Positions 1-7,763 of a stretch of 11,543 bases of DNA are shown piece by piece. The number at the start of each line of letters is the position of its first letter. The first letter of the stretch is position 1. The stretch is from assembly GCA_001839685.1 (NCBI GenBank), contig MLAK01000090.1, positions 1 through 11,543 of the forward strand, written 5' to 3'. Position numbers and translations under genes: made by a program. Source of the stretch: Tritrichomonas foetus. Taxonomy: Eukaryota > Parabasalia > Tritrichomonadida > Tritrichomonadidae. The notes below the pieces were generated by a model. That model saw nothing but the letters and a program-made list of their open reading frames with translations. It did no database searches and had not been told where the DNA came from.

Positions 1-242
1 GTTCATTTGTCAAAAAACTAGTTTATATCTGCATTTATTGTTCTTTGCTAAAATATGGAAAATATAGGTATTTTTGAGTAAAATAGACCTTTCAAAAATT
101 TTAATACAAAAAAAGTAAGCGAGTCGACTAAACATAATTATTTTGAGAGCATTTTCGACTATCTTATCAAAAAATAATTATTCAATTCTATCAAAAAGTT
201 TATAAAAAGTGGATTTTCGACTGACTGATTTTTTCCCGATAA
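1..242. other. AT-rich spacer at the left edge
   Basis: No coding region is supported here. The frame used by the broken gene to the right meets TGA at 222-224 and TAA at 240-242, so its readable part begins only at 243. The hexamer TCGACT occurs at 124, 155 and 217, spacings of 31 and 62 bases, but the sequence between the copies does not align as a tandem repeat. No initiator-like element is evident near the first usable ATG at 333. Confidence 0.4.
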
Positions 243-1298
243 ATATTATTCAGTTCTGTATGTGGGTATAAAACGAGTGAAATAACTTTTCGATCGATTC
301 TGGAATTGGATTTACATAAAGGATTTCGTAAAATGAAGATGACAGAAGGTATTTATTTCGTTATCAAAGAGACTATATCTTCTAATATAAATGAAATTCA
401 ATTCATTCCTGGTAAAGGAATTCTTAGCACATCTATCCCACTTTTAAGACCACTTATTACTGCAATTGCATCTATGTTTAATTTAATGGCTTTTGTTAAT
501 CCCGATAATCAAGGTGTTATGATTATTATACTTGATAAATTTTATGAGAGTGAGCCAATCTTTGATATCACCGAATATTTGAAACAATTACACGATGAGT
601 TCCCCACACTTTTTATTTCATATGCAATATATTGTGTGAAAGTAGAGAATATGAACAATGTAAATGAGATGAAAAATCTTATTGTTCCATATTCAGAAGA
701 CAAATTTCAGAATTTAACTGCTAAATACCCTTCATTCGATCGAAACTTTTTAATTAATGTATGAAATGTATGTAAAAATGTTGAAATTATCGAACATCTA
801 TTTACAGATCTTGGTTCTCACTTAAAAGAATTCTACGAAATCTACCAGAAATATCCATTCTATTCATTTATGCACGTTTTAGCCATATATCAAAAATTGG
901 GATATAACATATATAAAACTGAATAAAAATTGTTAATGCATTCTGCTGGTGCACTTGAAATGACATTGAAAATGGAAAACATCGAAGTGAGATTAGATGA
1001 ATCAAATATTATTCAAAAGATCATGAAAGTCGATTTAATCTATGCAAGTGAAGAAACAGCTCATAAAAATGTTCGTAGACTTTTAAAGAAGCTTAATGAA
1101 AATAAATTACATGAGATTCGCCTTCAGTTTGGTCTAGATAATGAGGGCCTGGAAGATATGGAAAAAATGAAAGCTTTTATGCAACAGGAAACCCAAAAAA
1201 TTGAATGCAAAATCCAAATGAAAGAGAAGAAAGAAAGGTTCCAGCTCATGATTGCTTCAAATAGAAGATCAGAAAGATCATTCTCTGATAGGATATAA
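243..1298 (+). pseudogene. Broken protein gene with two in-frame stops, family not recognised
   Basis: One frame stays protein-like across about 350 codons but is cut by TGA at 762-764 and TAA at 924-926. It yields open segments of 173, 53 and 123 codons and finally closes at TAA 1296-1298. The first ATG is at 333 (peptide MKMTEGIYFVIKE...), yet the frame is already open from 243 with plausible sequence ahead of that ATG (YKTSEITFRSILELDLHKGF). A start further upstream has therefore probably been lost. The first segment has a hydrophobic stretch (IPLLRPLITAIASMFNLMAF). The last is charged and helical, ending in a Lys/Arg-rich tail (MKEKKERFQLMIASNRRSER). No frameshift is needed to join the parts, so this looks like a gene decayed by point mutations. 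It could be a fragment of a large trichomonad membrane protein such as the transmembrane nucleotide cyclases; that is only a guess. Each piece could still be a separate short gene, but the shared frame argues against it. Confidence 0.65.
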
Positions 1299-1611
1299 AA
1301 AGAAGCATTGATTTGGATTAAAAAATCAAATTATGAGCATCCAATTAACAGGACTTACTAATTTAAAATTGATTATTAATTTTCCTTTTGCGTTTTATTT
1401 TTAGCTTTATTCCTTTGAGAATTGTTTCATATCAAATTATCTAGATTCATATGAAGTGAAGGTAGATTTAATATGACTGTGATTTTGGAATTATTCAAAA
1501 TTTTATTCGATTGAAAGAAGATGAATGAGGGTTTTGATAATTTTTTATTGAATAATTTCTTTATCACAAATAATAAAATACATCAACTTTGTAACGAAAT
1601 ATTTCCTTTTC
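1299..1611. other. AT-rich spacer before the DPY-30 gene
   Basis: No gene is supported. The frame of the broken gene to the left continues for about 20 codons after its stop and then ends. A short hydrophobic stretch in another frame near 1370-1440 (LLIFLLRFIFSFIPLRI) could be more of the same decayed gene, but it is too short to claim. No initiator-like TCA element lies within 15 nt of the ATG at 1612; the nearest candidate, TCACAA at 1564-1569, is about 46 nt away. Confidence 0.35.
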
Positions 1612-1953
1612 ATGCTTGAAGAAGAAGACGAAAATCATTCATTTGAAGATTCAAATAGAGATGAAAACGAAAATGATGTTGATGATGTATTCGAAGAGAT
1701 CAAAAAAGAGAATGTGAAACTTCAAGAACTTGCAATGAATATTCATAACTCGATGCCCACACGATCTTTACCAAAACAAGAGTATTTACAAGCAACAGTT
1801 TTACCTTTGGTGATTGAGGGTATGTCATGGGTTCTTTCAGAAAGACCTGAAGACCCAGTTGAAAATTTAGCAATGTTTTTAATAAAAAATAATCCAAACA
1901 CACCTGAAATACACACAGTAATTGATACGACCGAATATGAAGTATCATCTTAA
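1612..1953 (+). CDS. DPY-30 motif protein
   Basis: This 113-residue protein has an acidic N-terminus (residues 1-30, mostly Glu, Asp and Asn), a short helical linker, and a DPY-30 motif at about 53-95. The motif starts LPKQEYLQATVLPLVIEGM and continues through SERPEDPVENLAMFLIKNNP. It keeps the family pattern LPxxxYLxxTVxPxLLxGL...RPxxPxxxLAxYLLxNNP. The motif forms a two-helix dimer that docks amphipathic helices. In other eukaryotes it occurs in the COMPASS/MLL histone H3K4 methyltransferase complex and in axonemal proteins such as radial spoke components. Length fits a stand-alone DPY-30 protein. The short ~18-residue C-terminal tail after the motif (NTPEIHTVIDTTEYEVSS) is unassigned. The ATG chosen is the first in the frame after an upstream TGA at 1549. 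Domain assignment is firm; nuclear versus flagellar role is open. Confidence 0.9.
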   Translation: MLEEEDENHSFEDSNRDENENDVDDVFEEIKKENVKLQELAMNIHNSMPTRSLPKQEYLQATVLPLVIEGMSWVLSERPEDPVENLAMFLIKNNPNTPEIHTVIDTTEYEVSS

Positions 1954-2136
1954 TATAAAATGTATATCAAACGATGAATGTTACATATATTTAACCAAAT
2001 AAAACCTCAATCATCATCATACTGAATACATTGTAAATAAGTCATCATCAATTTAACGAAAACTCGACATACGCAAATTATTAAAATAATAACAATAATT
2101 TTTTTAGATATATGAACACTTTATTCATTACAATTT

Positions 2137-3078
2137 TTATATAAACATTGTATGTTCTTCAGGTGGAACTTTAACAGAGTAGGAAAAAAGTTCCATTAAG
2201 TTTCCAAACAAAAAAATGAAGAGTGACCAATAACTTTCCCAATTCGGTTTGGGATGAATATAAAAACCAAGAAGAATTTCATTTATTCGCGTTTTTACAT
2301 TTTTGTAAGCATTTACAAGAAATAGTAATTCATAATTGAATGCTAATTGATTGGAAAAATGGATATTAGGGATTACAACTCTAGCTACTGACTGTGAAAG
2401 AATAAAATTATCAAAATTTATGTCATAAATTGTTGGAATTGTTTTTCGTCGCTCCAATAATTTTTGAATAAAGTTCTTGTTAGCCCCATTTGCAGATAGA
2501 AAAGAGAATTCATGAAAGTTACCTTTTTCTTTAGGAATATGTGAAATTAAATGTGAAATAAATTCTAAATTTGAATTTTGTTGTAATATTAAAAGATATT
2601 GACCATTTCCTGCAAGACACCCGATTTGAATAGTAAATCCTATTCCCATTGTTTCTTTAAGTGAAATGACACGTGTGTTATTTTGTGATTGAAGATATTC
2701 CAAATCTAACGAATCAATGCAATTATCATTAATTACAATGATTTCATAAGTAAAATCGTTGATATTTTGAGATTGGTTTTGAAAATATTCGCTAATAGCA
2801 GGGAAGGTTTTCAAAATGTTAAATCCTTTCCCATAAAAGGGAATGATGACAGATAATTTAAGATATGATTCTTTAAATAAAGATGGAAAATATTTTTCAT
2901 CAACATCATTCCTGTTGTGATAGATAACCATATTCCTAAAAGTCTCATTTTTTTTAATATAAAAATGATCAAACCAAGTTTTTCGATCGACAAATCTCAG
3001 GAATACTGATATTGCGAAAGAAATTAAGAGTAAAATAAAGGTTAAAAGTATGATAAAATCGCCAACAGGTTCTCCCAT
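2137..3078 (-). CDS. ALG5-like family 2 glycosyltransferase, probably catalytically dead
   Basis: The 313-residue protein has an N-terminal membrane helix (residues 8-28), then a GT2 domain laid out as in dolichyl-phosphate beta-glucosyltransferase (ALG5). FPSLF at 64-68 precedes strand LKLSVIIPFY (73-82), followed by FTYEIIVIND (109-118), a glycine-containing helix (MGIGFTIQIGC, 144-154) and NQLAFNYELLFL (243-254). The last resembles the ALG5 stretch around AFDVELL. Length and topology fit ALG5, which uses UDP-glucose on the cytosolic ER face; DPM1 lacks the N-terminal helix. The catalytic motifs are replaced: PAYNEE by PFYGKG (80-85), VVDDGS by VINDNC (115-120), and the metal-binding DADGAT by QQNSNL (166-171). 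The frame is nonetheless fully open, so a structural or regulatory role, or recent decay, is inferred. The stop codon overlaps TAAA. The start is supported by TCATTTT 13 nt upstream. Confidence 0.75.
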   Translation of the reverse strand: MGEPVGDFIILLTFILLLISFAISVFLRFVDRKTWFDHFYIKKNETFRNMVIYHNRNDVDEKYFPSLFKESYLKLSVIIPFYGKGFNILKTFPAISEYFQNQSQNINDFTYEIIVINDNCIDSLDLEYLQSQNNTRVISLKETMGIGFTIQIGCLAGNGQYLLILQQNSNLEFISHLISHIPKEKGNFHEFSFLSANGANKNFIQKLLERRKTIPTIYDINFDNFILSQSVARVVIPNIHFSNQLAFNYELLFLVNAYKNVKTRINEILLGFYIHPKPNWESYWSLFIFLFGNLMELFSYSVKVPPEEHTMFI

Positions 3079-3086
3079 TGGCGAAA

Positions 3087-3093
3087 AAAATGA
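3087..3093 (-). promoter_or_regulatory. Initiator-like element of the ALG5-like gene
   Basis: Read on the minus strand the sequence is TCATTTT, matching the trichomonad initiator pattern TCA+1-pyrimidine-(T/A). The A (position 3091) would be the transcription start, 13 nt before the ATG at 3078. The same heptamer at the same distance precedes the gene starting at 11210. Confidence 0.55.
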
Positions 3094-3174
3094 AAAAAGA
3101 TGAAACCATTTTTCGATAGGCTACCTTGATGGAATTTGATTTTTTCAGTAAAAAGATATCCGTGAAACTCGTGA

Positions 3175-3245
3175 GCACCGTTGGTCTAATGGTAGAATTT
3201 TACCTTGCCAAGGTAGGGGTCCGGGTTCGATTCCCGGACGGTGCA
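3175..3245 (+). tRNA. tRNA-Gly (anticodon GCC)
   Basis: This is a complete 71-nt cloverleaf. The acceptor stem GCACCGT (3175-3181) pairs with ACGGTGC (3238-3244), with discriminator A at 3245. The D arm contains GGTCTAATGGTAG. The anticodon stem TTACC pairs with GGTAG around loop TTGCCAA, with anticodon GCC at 3207-3209. The T arm is CCGGG-TTCGATT-CCCGG (3221-3237). No intron is present and CCA is not encoded, as is usual in eukaryotes. The internal A box (TGGTCTAATGG) and B box (GGTTCGATTCC) for RNA polymerase III are present. The gene is head to head with the ALG5-like gene, 96 bp from that ATG. Confidence 0.97.
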
Positions 3246-3248
3246 CGA

Positions 3249-3256
3249 TTTTTTTT
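3249..3256 (+). terminator. RNA polymerase III T-run terminator
   Basis: A run of eight T begins four bases after the tRNA-Gly discriminator base, the usual RNA polymerase III termination signal. Confidence 0.85.
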
Positions 3257-3545
3257 CTTCATATGTTCATCATTATTTACTCATGGTTTCTTTCACGAAT
3301 TTTACCAGGAAATTCATAGATTACTAATTTTCATACCATATATTTTCATTATGTAAATATCAAAACTCATTATGAATCATAACTATTTTTATATAACTTT
3401 TTTTTTCGTTGTCCGAATTTAGGATTGCTAATTTATTATATTATTTGTTTTTAGTTTTATTTAGGACTTTTCATATTTAGATCCATAATGGTATTTTACT
3501 TGTGATATCTATAAACCATGGGCAAATGTTTACAATATAAAAGTA

Positions 3546-4316
3546 CTAAGTGTTTTGCCTATTGATTTTATCAAATTGTCTTTCGTGTAGTTTCAATTCA
3601 ATGACTTGACTATCAGTAATATAGATAAGATTGTTCAATGAAGAGAACAACTTCCAAATCTATTTATTTTACCTGTTCTTTATATGAAGTTCGATGAATT
3701 GGTGATATTTTTGACAATAATTTTCTTTTCCATTCTCATCGAGATACAAGTCAGGTCTTTCTTTCAAATGTTACATTAAGTTAATCTTAAACATCCTAAA
3801 CATACAAAAAATTATCGCCTATCATATTTCACATGATAAACGTTAGTTATATTTTCTATTGTTTATTTAAATATTAACTATCATTCAATTGTTTCGATGT
3901 TATCTCAAATGATAGATCATTTTTTCGTCTTCTCCTCAAAACCTTTAAAGGGTTTCGGAGTTTCGAATCAGAATCCGGTTCATCATTCTTGGTCGAAGTA
4001 TTTAATGCTTCCATGAAATAGATAAACCATATATTAGTGATTAAATTATGAAAGGGCGAAATAATTTTTCTGTTTCGACAAATCTTCTCACAATTTTTAT
4101 CATTCAAAAATATGGGAAACATTTCTTACTTGTTATGATATTATTTAACATACCTTATTATTCTAGCCAATTCTATTTACTATATTCCAAATTGTACATT
4201 AATCCACTTACCATAGTCTTATCGATCGATAATGCGAAGTTTTCATATGTACCCAGAAATTTAGAATAATCAATGTAATTGAAAATTGATAGCCATTTAA
4301 AAAAAATGCTTGTCAT
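3546..4316 (-). pseudogene. Possible decayed gene, weak evidence
   Basis: Going down the minus strand there are consecutive protein-like pieces. A 47-codon frame starts at ATG 4316 and stops at 4173 (MTSIFFKWLSIFNYIDYSKF...). An 82-codon frame follows at 4122-3874, whose last 46 residues from MEALNTSTKNDEPDSDSK are charged. Two pieces then share one frame at 3770-3672 (HLKERPDLYLDENGKENY...) and 3659-3546 (LNNLIYITDSQVIELKLHER...), separated by stop codons. All run in the same direction, which suggests one ancient gene. However, open runs of 30-50 codons are expected by chance in DNA this AT-rich spacer, so this is only suggestive. The 82-codon frame, or its 46-residue C-terminal part, could alternatively be a small real gene. 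Confidence 0.25.
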
Positions 4317-4394
4317 TTTATTTACATAAATTGTGAGAACGCTACACATTCAATTGATGCAGACCTTATCTGAATTTTATACGAAAATTTCACA

Positions 4395-4406
4395 TCACAG
4401 TCATAC
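4395..4406 (+). promoter_or_regulatory. Candidate initiator elements of the Myb gene
   Basis: Two TCA-type initiator matches precede the ATG at 4409: TCACAG at 4395 (A twelve nt upstream) and TCATAC at 4401 (A six nt upstream). Both fit TCA-pyrimidine-(T/A). The first has a spacing close to the 13 nt seen for two other genes in the window. Confidence 0.35.
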
Positions 4407-4408
4407 AC

Positions 4409-4807
4409 ATGAACGCTTCAACACCATTTTATATTGGTGATTCCATACCAAAAGATTTCGCACCAGATGAAAATGCAAAACTCGAATTCCTTTCAAGCTA
4501 TCTTAACAATTGGTGTACAATTGCTGATCATTTCCAAGGAAGAACACCTAGACAGTTGAAAGAGCAGCATGATTTATTAACATTGAAAAAATCTATCCCT
4601 AAATGGACAAAAGAAGATGAAGCATTACTCGAAAAAAAATTTTATGAGTTAGGACCGAGATGGTCAAAACTAGCATTTTTCTTTCCTGAAAGATCAGAAA
4701 ACAATTTAAGAGCACATTGGGAAAAAATGAAAAATAGAAAAAATGATTCAACCGAAGAATTATCTGTCGCGACATTTACGATACCAGAAGAATTTCCCAA
4801 GTTTTAA
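4409..4807 (+). CDS. Small two-repeat Myb-like DNA-binding protein
   Basis: This 132-residue protein has two tandem Myb/SANT repeats. The second (about 65-108) is canonical: its regular tryptophans are W66, W85 and W104, and its recognition helix RSENNLRAHWEKMKNR resembles the R3 helix of classical Mybs. The first (about 18-56) is reduced. Only W35 is kept, with F18 and H54 at the other two tryptophan positions, and its recognition helix reads GRTPRQLKEQHDLL, an altered form of the usual GRTxRQCRERW. The tail (111-132) is short, acidic and proline-containing. Trichomonads have many small two-repeat Mybs, some of which bind promoters and regulate adhesin or iron-response genes. A nuclear promoter-binding role is therefore expected, but its target cannot be read from sequence. 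The start is the first ATG in frame, 12 nt after a TCACA initiator-like site. Confidence 0.9.
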   Translation: MNASTPFYIGDSIPKDFAPDENAKLEFLSSYLNNWCTIADHFQGRTPRQLKEQHDLLTLKKSIPKWTKEDEALLEKKFYELGPRWSKLAFFFPERSENNLRAHWEKMKNRKNDSTEELSVATFTIPEEFPKF

Positions 4808-5603
4808 GGAGAAATGTAATTTCAGAAACATAGAAGCATTGTAAGTTTTTATTTGTATTTCTTTGATGAGAGAGAGAAAAAAAATAGATAATAGAATTTG
4901 TATTTTACCAAAAAAAGATTTTCACCATATATTAAGTAAATATTTTATTTTAAGCATCATTTAACTTAGTCATAATTAACTTATATTTTTCAACTTCAAC
5001 TTATTAATTTTTGGAATTAAGAAATTTCAAAAATAAGAAAAATCTGCATAACTGGCTTACCTTCCTAATGTGCATCTTTTTATGACTTGTGGATCTATGA
5101 TACTAATATTCCGTCCGAAATTGCACCCAAAAAATATAATTACAGTAATAAAAAATAGAAAATGGGTTGTTTTGCTTTCTGTAGCCTATCTTCACTAGTT
5201 TTTAAAGAATCAAGATCTTTTTCTCAAAAAGATTAATAAAAAAATACAAATAGACTATTTTTTTAGGGGAATGAATAATCATTACACTAAACAATTTAGA
5301 CGAGGTGAAGTTTTATTTCATAATATGCAATGAAGATCGCATTTTTCGGAAAATGCTAATATATTTAGCCAATGAACGATTGTCTTTAATATAATGGAAT
5401 ATAAAGTCTATGGATGCATGCTTATATTCTACATCAATCTATATAGCTATATTTTTTTTTTCAAAGATTGGTATCAAATTCTTTCCAGCTTTATGATTAA
5501 TTTAATTGAATCCTGAAAACCGTCAAATGCTTTTTGACATACCCAATTTCACTAAATTCATTTTAAAGAACTAATTTCACATTATTGTTCATGTGATCAT
5601 GAT
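4808..5603. other. AT-rich spacer between Myb and B56 genes
   Basis: No supported gene lies in these roughly 800 bases. Minor items are a 24-codon frame at 5162-5236 beginning MGCFAFCS, and a 40-codon hydrophobic frame at 5394-5516 beginning MEYKVYGCMLIFYINLYSYI. The latter is preceded in the same frame by short pieces from ATG 5271, separated by two TGA codons. There is also a run of ten or more T near 5451-5461. Frames this short are common by chance here. The spacer holds the 3' ends of two convergent genes. Confidence 0.4.
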
Positions 5604-7106
5604 TTATACTCTGACGGTATTCAAAAACGATTCAAGTTTTTGTTTAACATCGTTAATTATAATTGAATCATCATTTTTTATAGCCATCTTTACGATTCTA
5701 GCCCACTTGTGGCATGCTGCAATATCATTGTCAGGCTCTTCATTTATTCCAATCATCATTTGCGCCATTTTGGAGTTATTGAAGGTATACATTGTTCGAA
5801 TTGCTTCCATAGCAATTTCACGAGCTTCACAGTTCCAATGCTTGCTTATATCTTTTAATGGCATTGCGACTATTGATACTATTGTGGCAGATGATGAAGT
5901 AAATTGTGAAAGAAATGTGGAATTTGTACATAATATTAAAGCTGCTTGACAAACTTTATAATTTGGTGATTTTATACCATTAACAATAGTATTAAAAAGC
6001 TTAACAGCAAAGTTTTTCGTAAATGAAGGTGGAATAAATTGAAGAATCATCGGCATGCTATTTAATAAAGCAGTTTCTTTATTTGAATCAGTTTCAGGCC
6101 AATATTTTAAAATATATTCAATTGTACAAATTCCGATTCTGGGATCTTTAGTTTCCATAAAGACAACAATATTATTTAAACTCGTTTGGTATTCTGTAAG
6201 ATAGGGCTTTTTAAATAATGGAAGTATATAATTTTTATAAATATCAATGTAATTTGAATTAAATGGTGAAGAGTTTTTAAATAAAGCCAAATAGAATTTC
6301 AAAATTGAATTTATACCATTATAAGAACAGTCATCAAACAAATATCTATCTAAATTCTTTAAAAACACTTCAAATATATATGTCTTCAAAGAATTCATGT
6401 GATCAAAAATAAAAGAAATAATGATTTCTATAACTGCAACTTCTTGTGGTTCTGGTGTTTTCAAGAGGTTAATCAAATTATCAACAAATTTTTTGGTGAA
6501 ATGTTTTTGTAAATTGTTGACTGGTGTATTTTTAAGAGTGAGAATAAAAATTTGATAAATTAATTTTAATTGTTCCCAATTTGGAACAGATAAAGAAATT
6601 TTAGTATCAGCATATAATATAGAAGCATCTAAATCAGGTATTTCCCTGAAAATATTGGTCTGAAATAATTCGAATACTAAATCAACAGATTCGTTCATTG
6701 GTTTACAATTTTTGGAATAATCAAGAATTTGTGAAATAATAACATTCAAATATTGAACTTTTGCTTCGTTATCAGAAATTGAATTTACGACTTCCAATAA
6801 AAGTGAAAGATTCAGCTGTGAAACTGAAGGAGCTGATGATGATTTTGAATTATTTCTTAACGGATTCTGACCAATCGTGTTGGGAAGAGTCACCAATTTT
6901 GACGAGGCGCCCGACCGAGTTATTGGATTTGTGGGCTTGATATTTGACATCATTGCGGCAATTGGAGAATGACGGCGAGTTGATGGGTCATTATTATTCG
7001 GAGGTAATGGTCGCTTAATGTATTTTGCGAAAAAATTCGTCATGAAGGTCGAAATAAAACACAGTGATTCATTCAATTTTTGTATCAAAAAGGTTAACTT
7101 TTTCAT
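5604..7106 (-). CDS. Divergent PP2A B56 (B') regulatory subunit
   Basis: This 500-residue protein matches the B56 HEAT-like solenoid in collinear order. It has PNWEQLKLIYQIFI (175-188; family form WPHLQLVYEFFL), KFVDNLINLL (206-215), and ILPLFKKPYLTEYQTSLNNI then VVFMETKDP (294-322; family form LLPLHKVKSLSVYHPQL...VVQFLEKDP). ILKYWPETDSNKETALLNSM (332-351) corresponds to [20 protein letters not shown]. B56 subunits steer the PP2A core to substrates bearing LxxIxE motifs, for example at centromeres. Here the groove appears lost: by my alignment human B56-gamma H187, R188, Y190 and R197 become S231, F232, F234 and K241. Residues 31-98 are Pro/Ser/Asn-rich and probably disordered. The first ATG is used, but M22 or M52 could be the true start because no initiator is obvious. 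The stop overlaps TAAA. Confidence 0.85.
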   Translation of the reverse strand: MKKLTFLIQKLNESLCFISTFMTNFFAKYIKRPLPPNNNDPSTRRHSPIAAMMSNIKPTNPITRSGASSKLVTLPNTIGQNPLRNNSKSSSAPSVSQLNLSLLLEVVNSISDNEAKVQYLNVIISQILDYSKNCKPMNESVDLVFELFQTNIFREIPDLDASILYADTKISLSVPNWEQLKLIYQIFILTLKNTPVNNLQKHFTKKFVDNLINLLKTPEPQEVAVIEIIISFIFDHMNSLKTYIFEVFLKNLDRYLFDDCSYNGINSILKFYLALFKNSSPFNSNYIDIYKNYILPLFKKPYLTEYQTSLNNIVVFMETKDPRIGICTIEYILKYWPETDSNKETALLNSMPMILQFIPPSFTKNFAVKLFNTIVNGIKSPNYKVCQAALILCTNSTFLSQFTSSSATIVSIVAMPLKDISKHWNCEAREIAMEAIRTMYTFNNSKMAQMMIGINEEPDNDIAACHKWARIVKMAIKNDDSIIINDVKQKLESFLNTVRV

Positions 7107-7763
7107 TAGAAGTTTTCAATCAGCTTTCAATTCCGACCTGTGATTACATTGAAAAATTGTGAGTTGATATTAGTCATTCAATTTTTAAAAAGACTTGAAT
7201 TAATTTTTATCATGAAGTTTTTACGTTTTTCCAGCGTTATATAGTTGCTTCAACAAATATTATAGGATGAATATAATATGATGAAATAATTTAATAAGCT
7301 AATTTTGAGTAAATGAGACCAACAAAGTATAAAATCAATTAATTATGTTTGAAAAACAATCTCATTTCAATTTCATTAACTGATTAGCCAAAATATCTGT
7401 GAATAATAACGAAAATCAAATAGAATGTTTAATCTATGTTTTTCACAATCAGATTGGAATGTGATTCGAGAATAACAATCAATTTCTTTTATCTGGTCAA
7501 TTCAACACAAAAATATAGGTTATGAATGATAATCAAAGAGAGGAGATGTCATCATCTGATGAAGATAGTGGTAACTCAAATCACTAAAAATCATTCACAT
7601 GTTTTCTTAACCTTTGGCCATTTACTAAAGTTTTCTATAATGCGGTAAGCATATATATTGGTGGAATCAACAGACAGTCAAGATTTTAATTTCAATATTC
7701 AATAGGAGAAACTTTTTCAGAAAATATAAATTGTACGTTAAAGAGAAAATCTCATCCATCTTA
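7107..7763. other. Divergent intergenic region with possible upstream exon
   Basis: This region separates the divergently transcribed B56 and Dsn1-like genes. At 7522-7587 there is a 21-codon acidic frame (MNDNQREEMSSSDEDSGNSN...). The frame of the Dsn1-like gene is open without an ATG from 7641 to its start at 7764. The sequence ATCAACAGACAG at 7666-7677 resembles the trichomonad branch/3' splice motif ACTAACACACAG at 9 of 12 positions. A spliced N-terminal exon is therefore conceivable but unproven. TCATCC at 7752-7757, whose A lies 10 nt before the ATG at 7764, is a partial initiator match. Confidence 0.35.

Larger units (their letters stand above)
3257..4408. other. Long AT-rich region without a sound gene
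   Basis: No intact, recognisable gene is seen over about 1.15 kb. Open frames exist, for example a 73-codon plus-strand frame from 4048 to 4269 and an 82-codon minus-strand frame from 4122 to 3874. They overlap each other, match no known family and lack convincing start contexts. Several short minus-strand stretches read like protein and are listed separately as a possible relic. Confidence 0.4.

Noticed and set aside
306..332. TTG start at 306 for the first segment of the broken gene
   Set aside because: Nuclear genes start at ATG; the first ATG is 333, and the frame is open further upstream anyway.
768..807. GTATGT...TTTACAG as a 40-nt intron in the broken gene
   Set aside because: The TGA at 762 comes before the putative 5' site, removal breaks the frame, and the ACTAAC-type branch motif is missing.
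333..1298. Alternative genetic code with TGA as sense
   Set aside because: The same frame is also broken by TAA, the other genes contain no in-frame TGA, and trichomonads use the standard code.
3126..3356. 76-codon plus-strand frame
   Set aside because: It runs straight through the tRNA-Gly gene and its terminator.
4048..4269. 73-codon plus-strand hydrophobic frame
   Set aside because: No family, no initiator, and it overlaps a minus-strand frame of equal merit; within chance for AT-rich DNA.
5593..5949. 118-codon plus-strand frame
   Set aside because: It lies antisense inside the B56 gene and has a hydrophobic, shadow-like composition.
7731..7763. TTG start at 7731 for the Dsn1-like gene
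   Set aside because: TTG is not a normal nuclear start; ATG 7764 is the first ATG in the frame.
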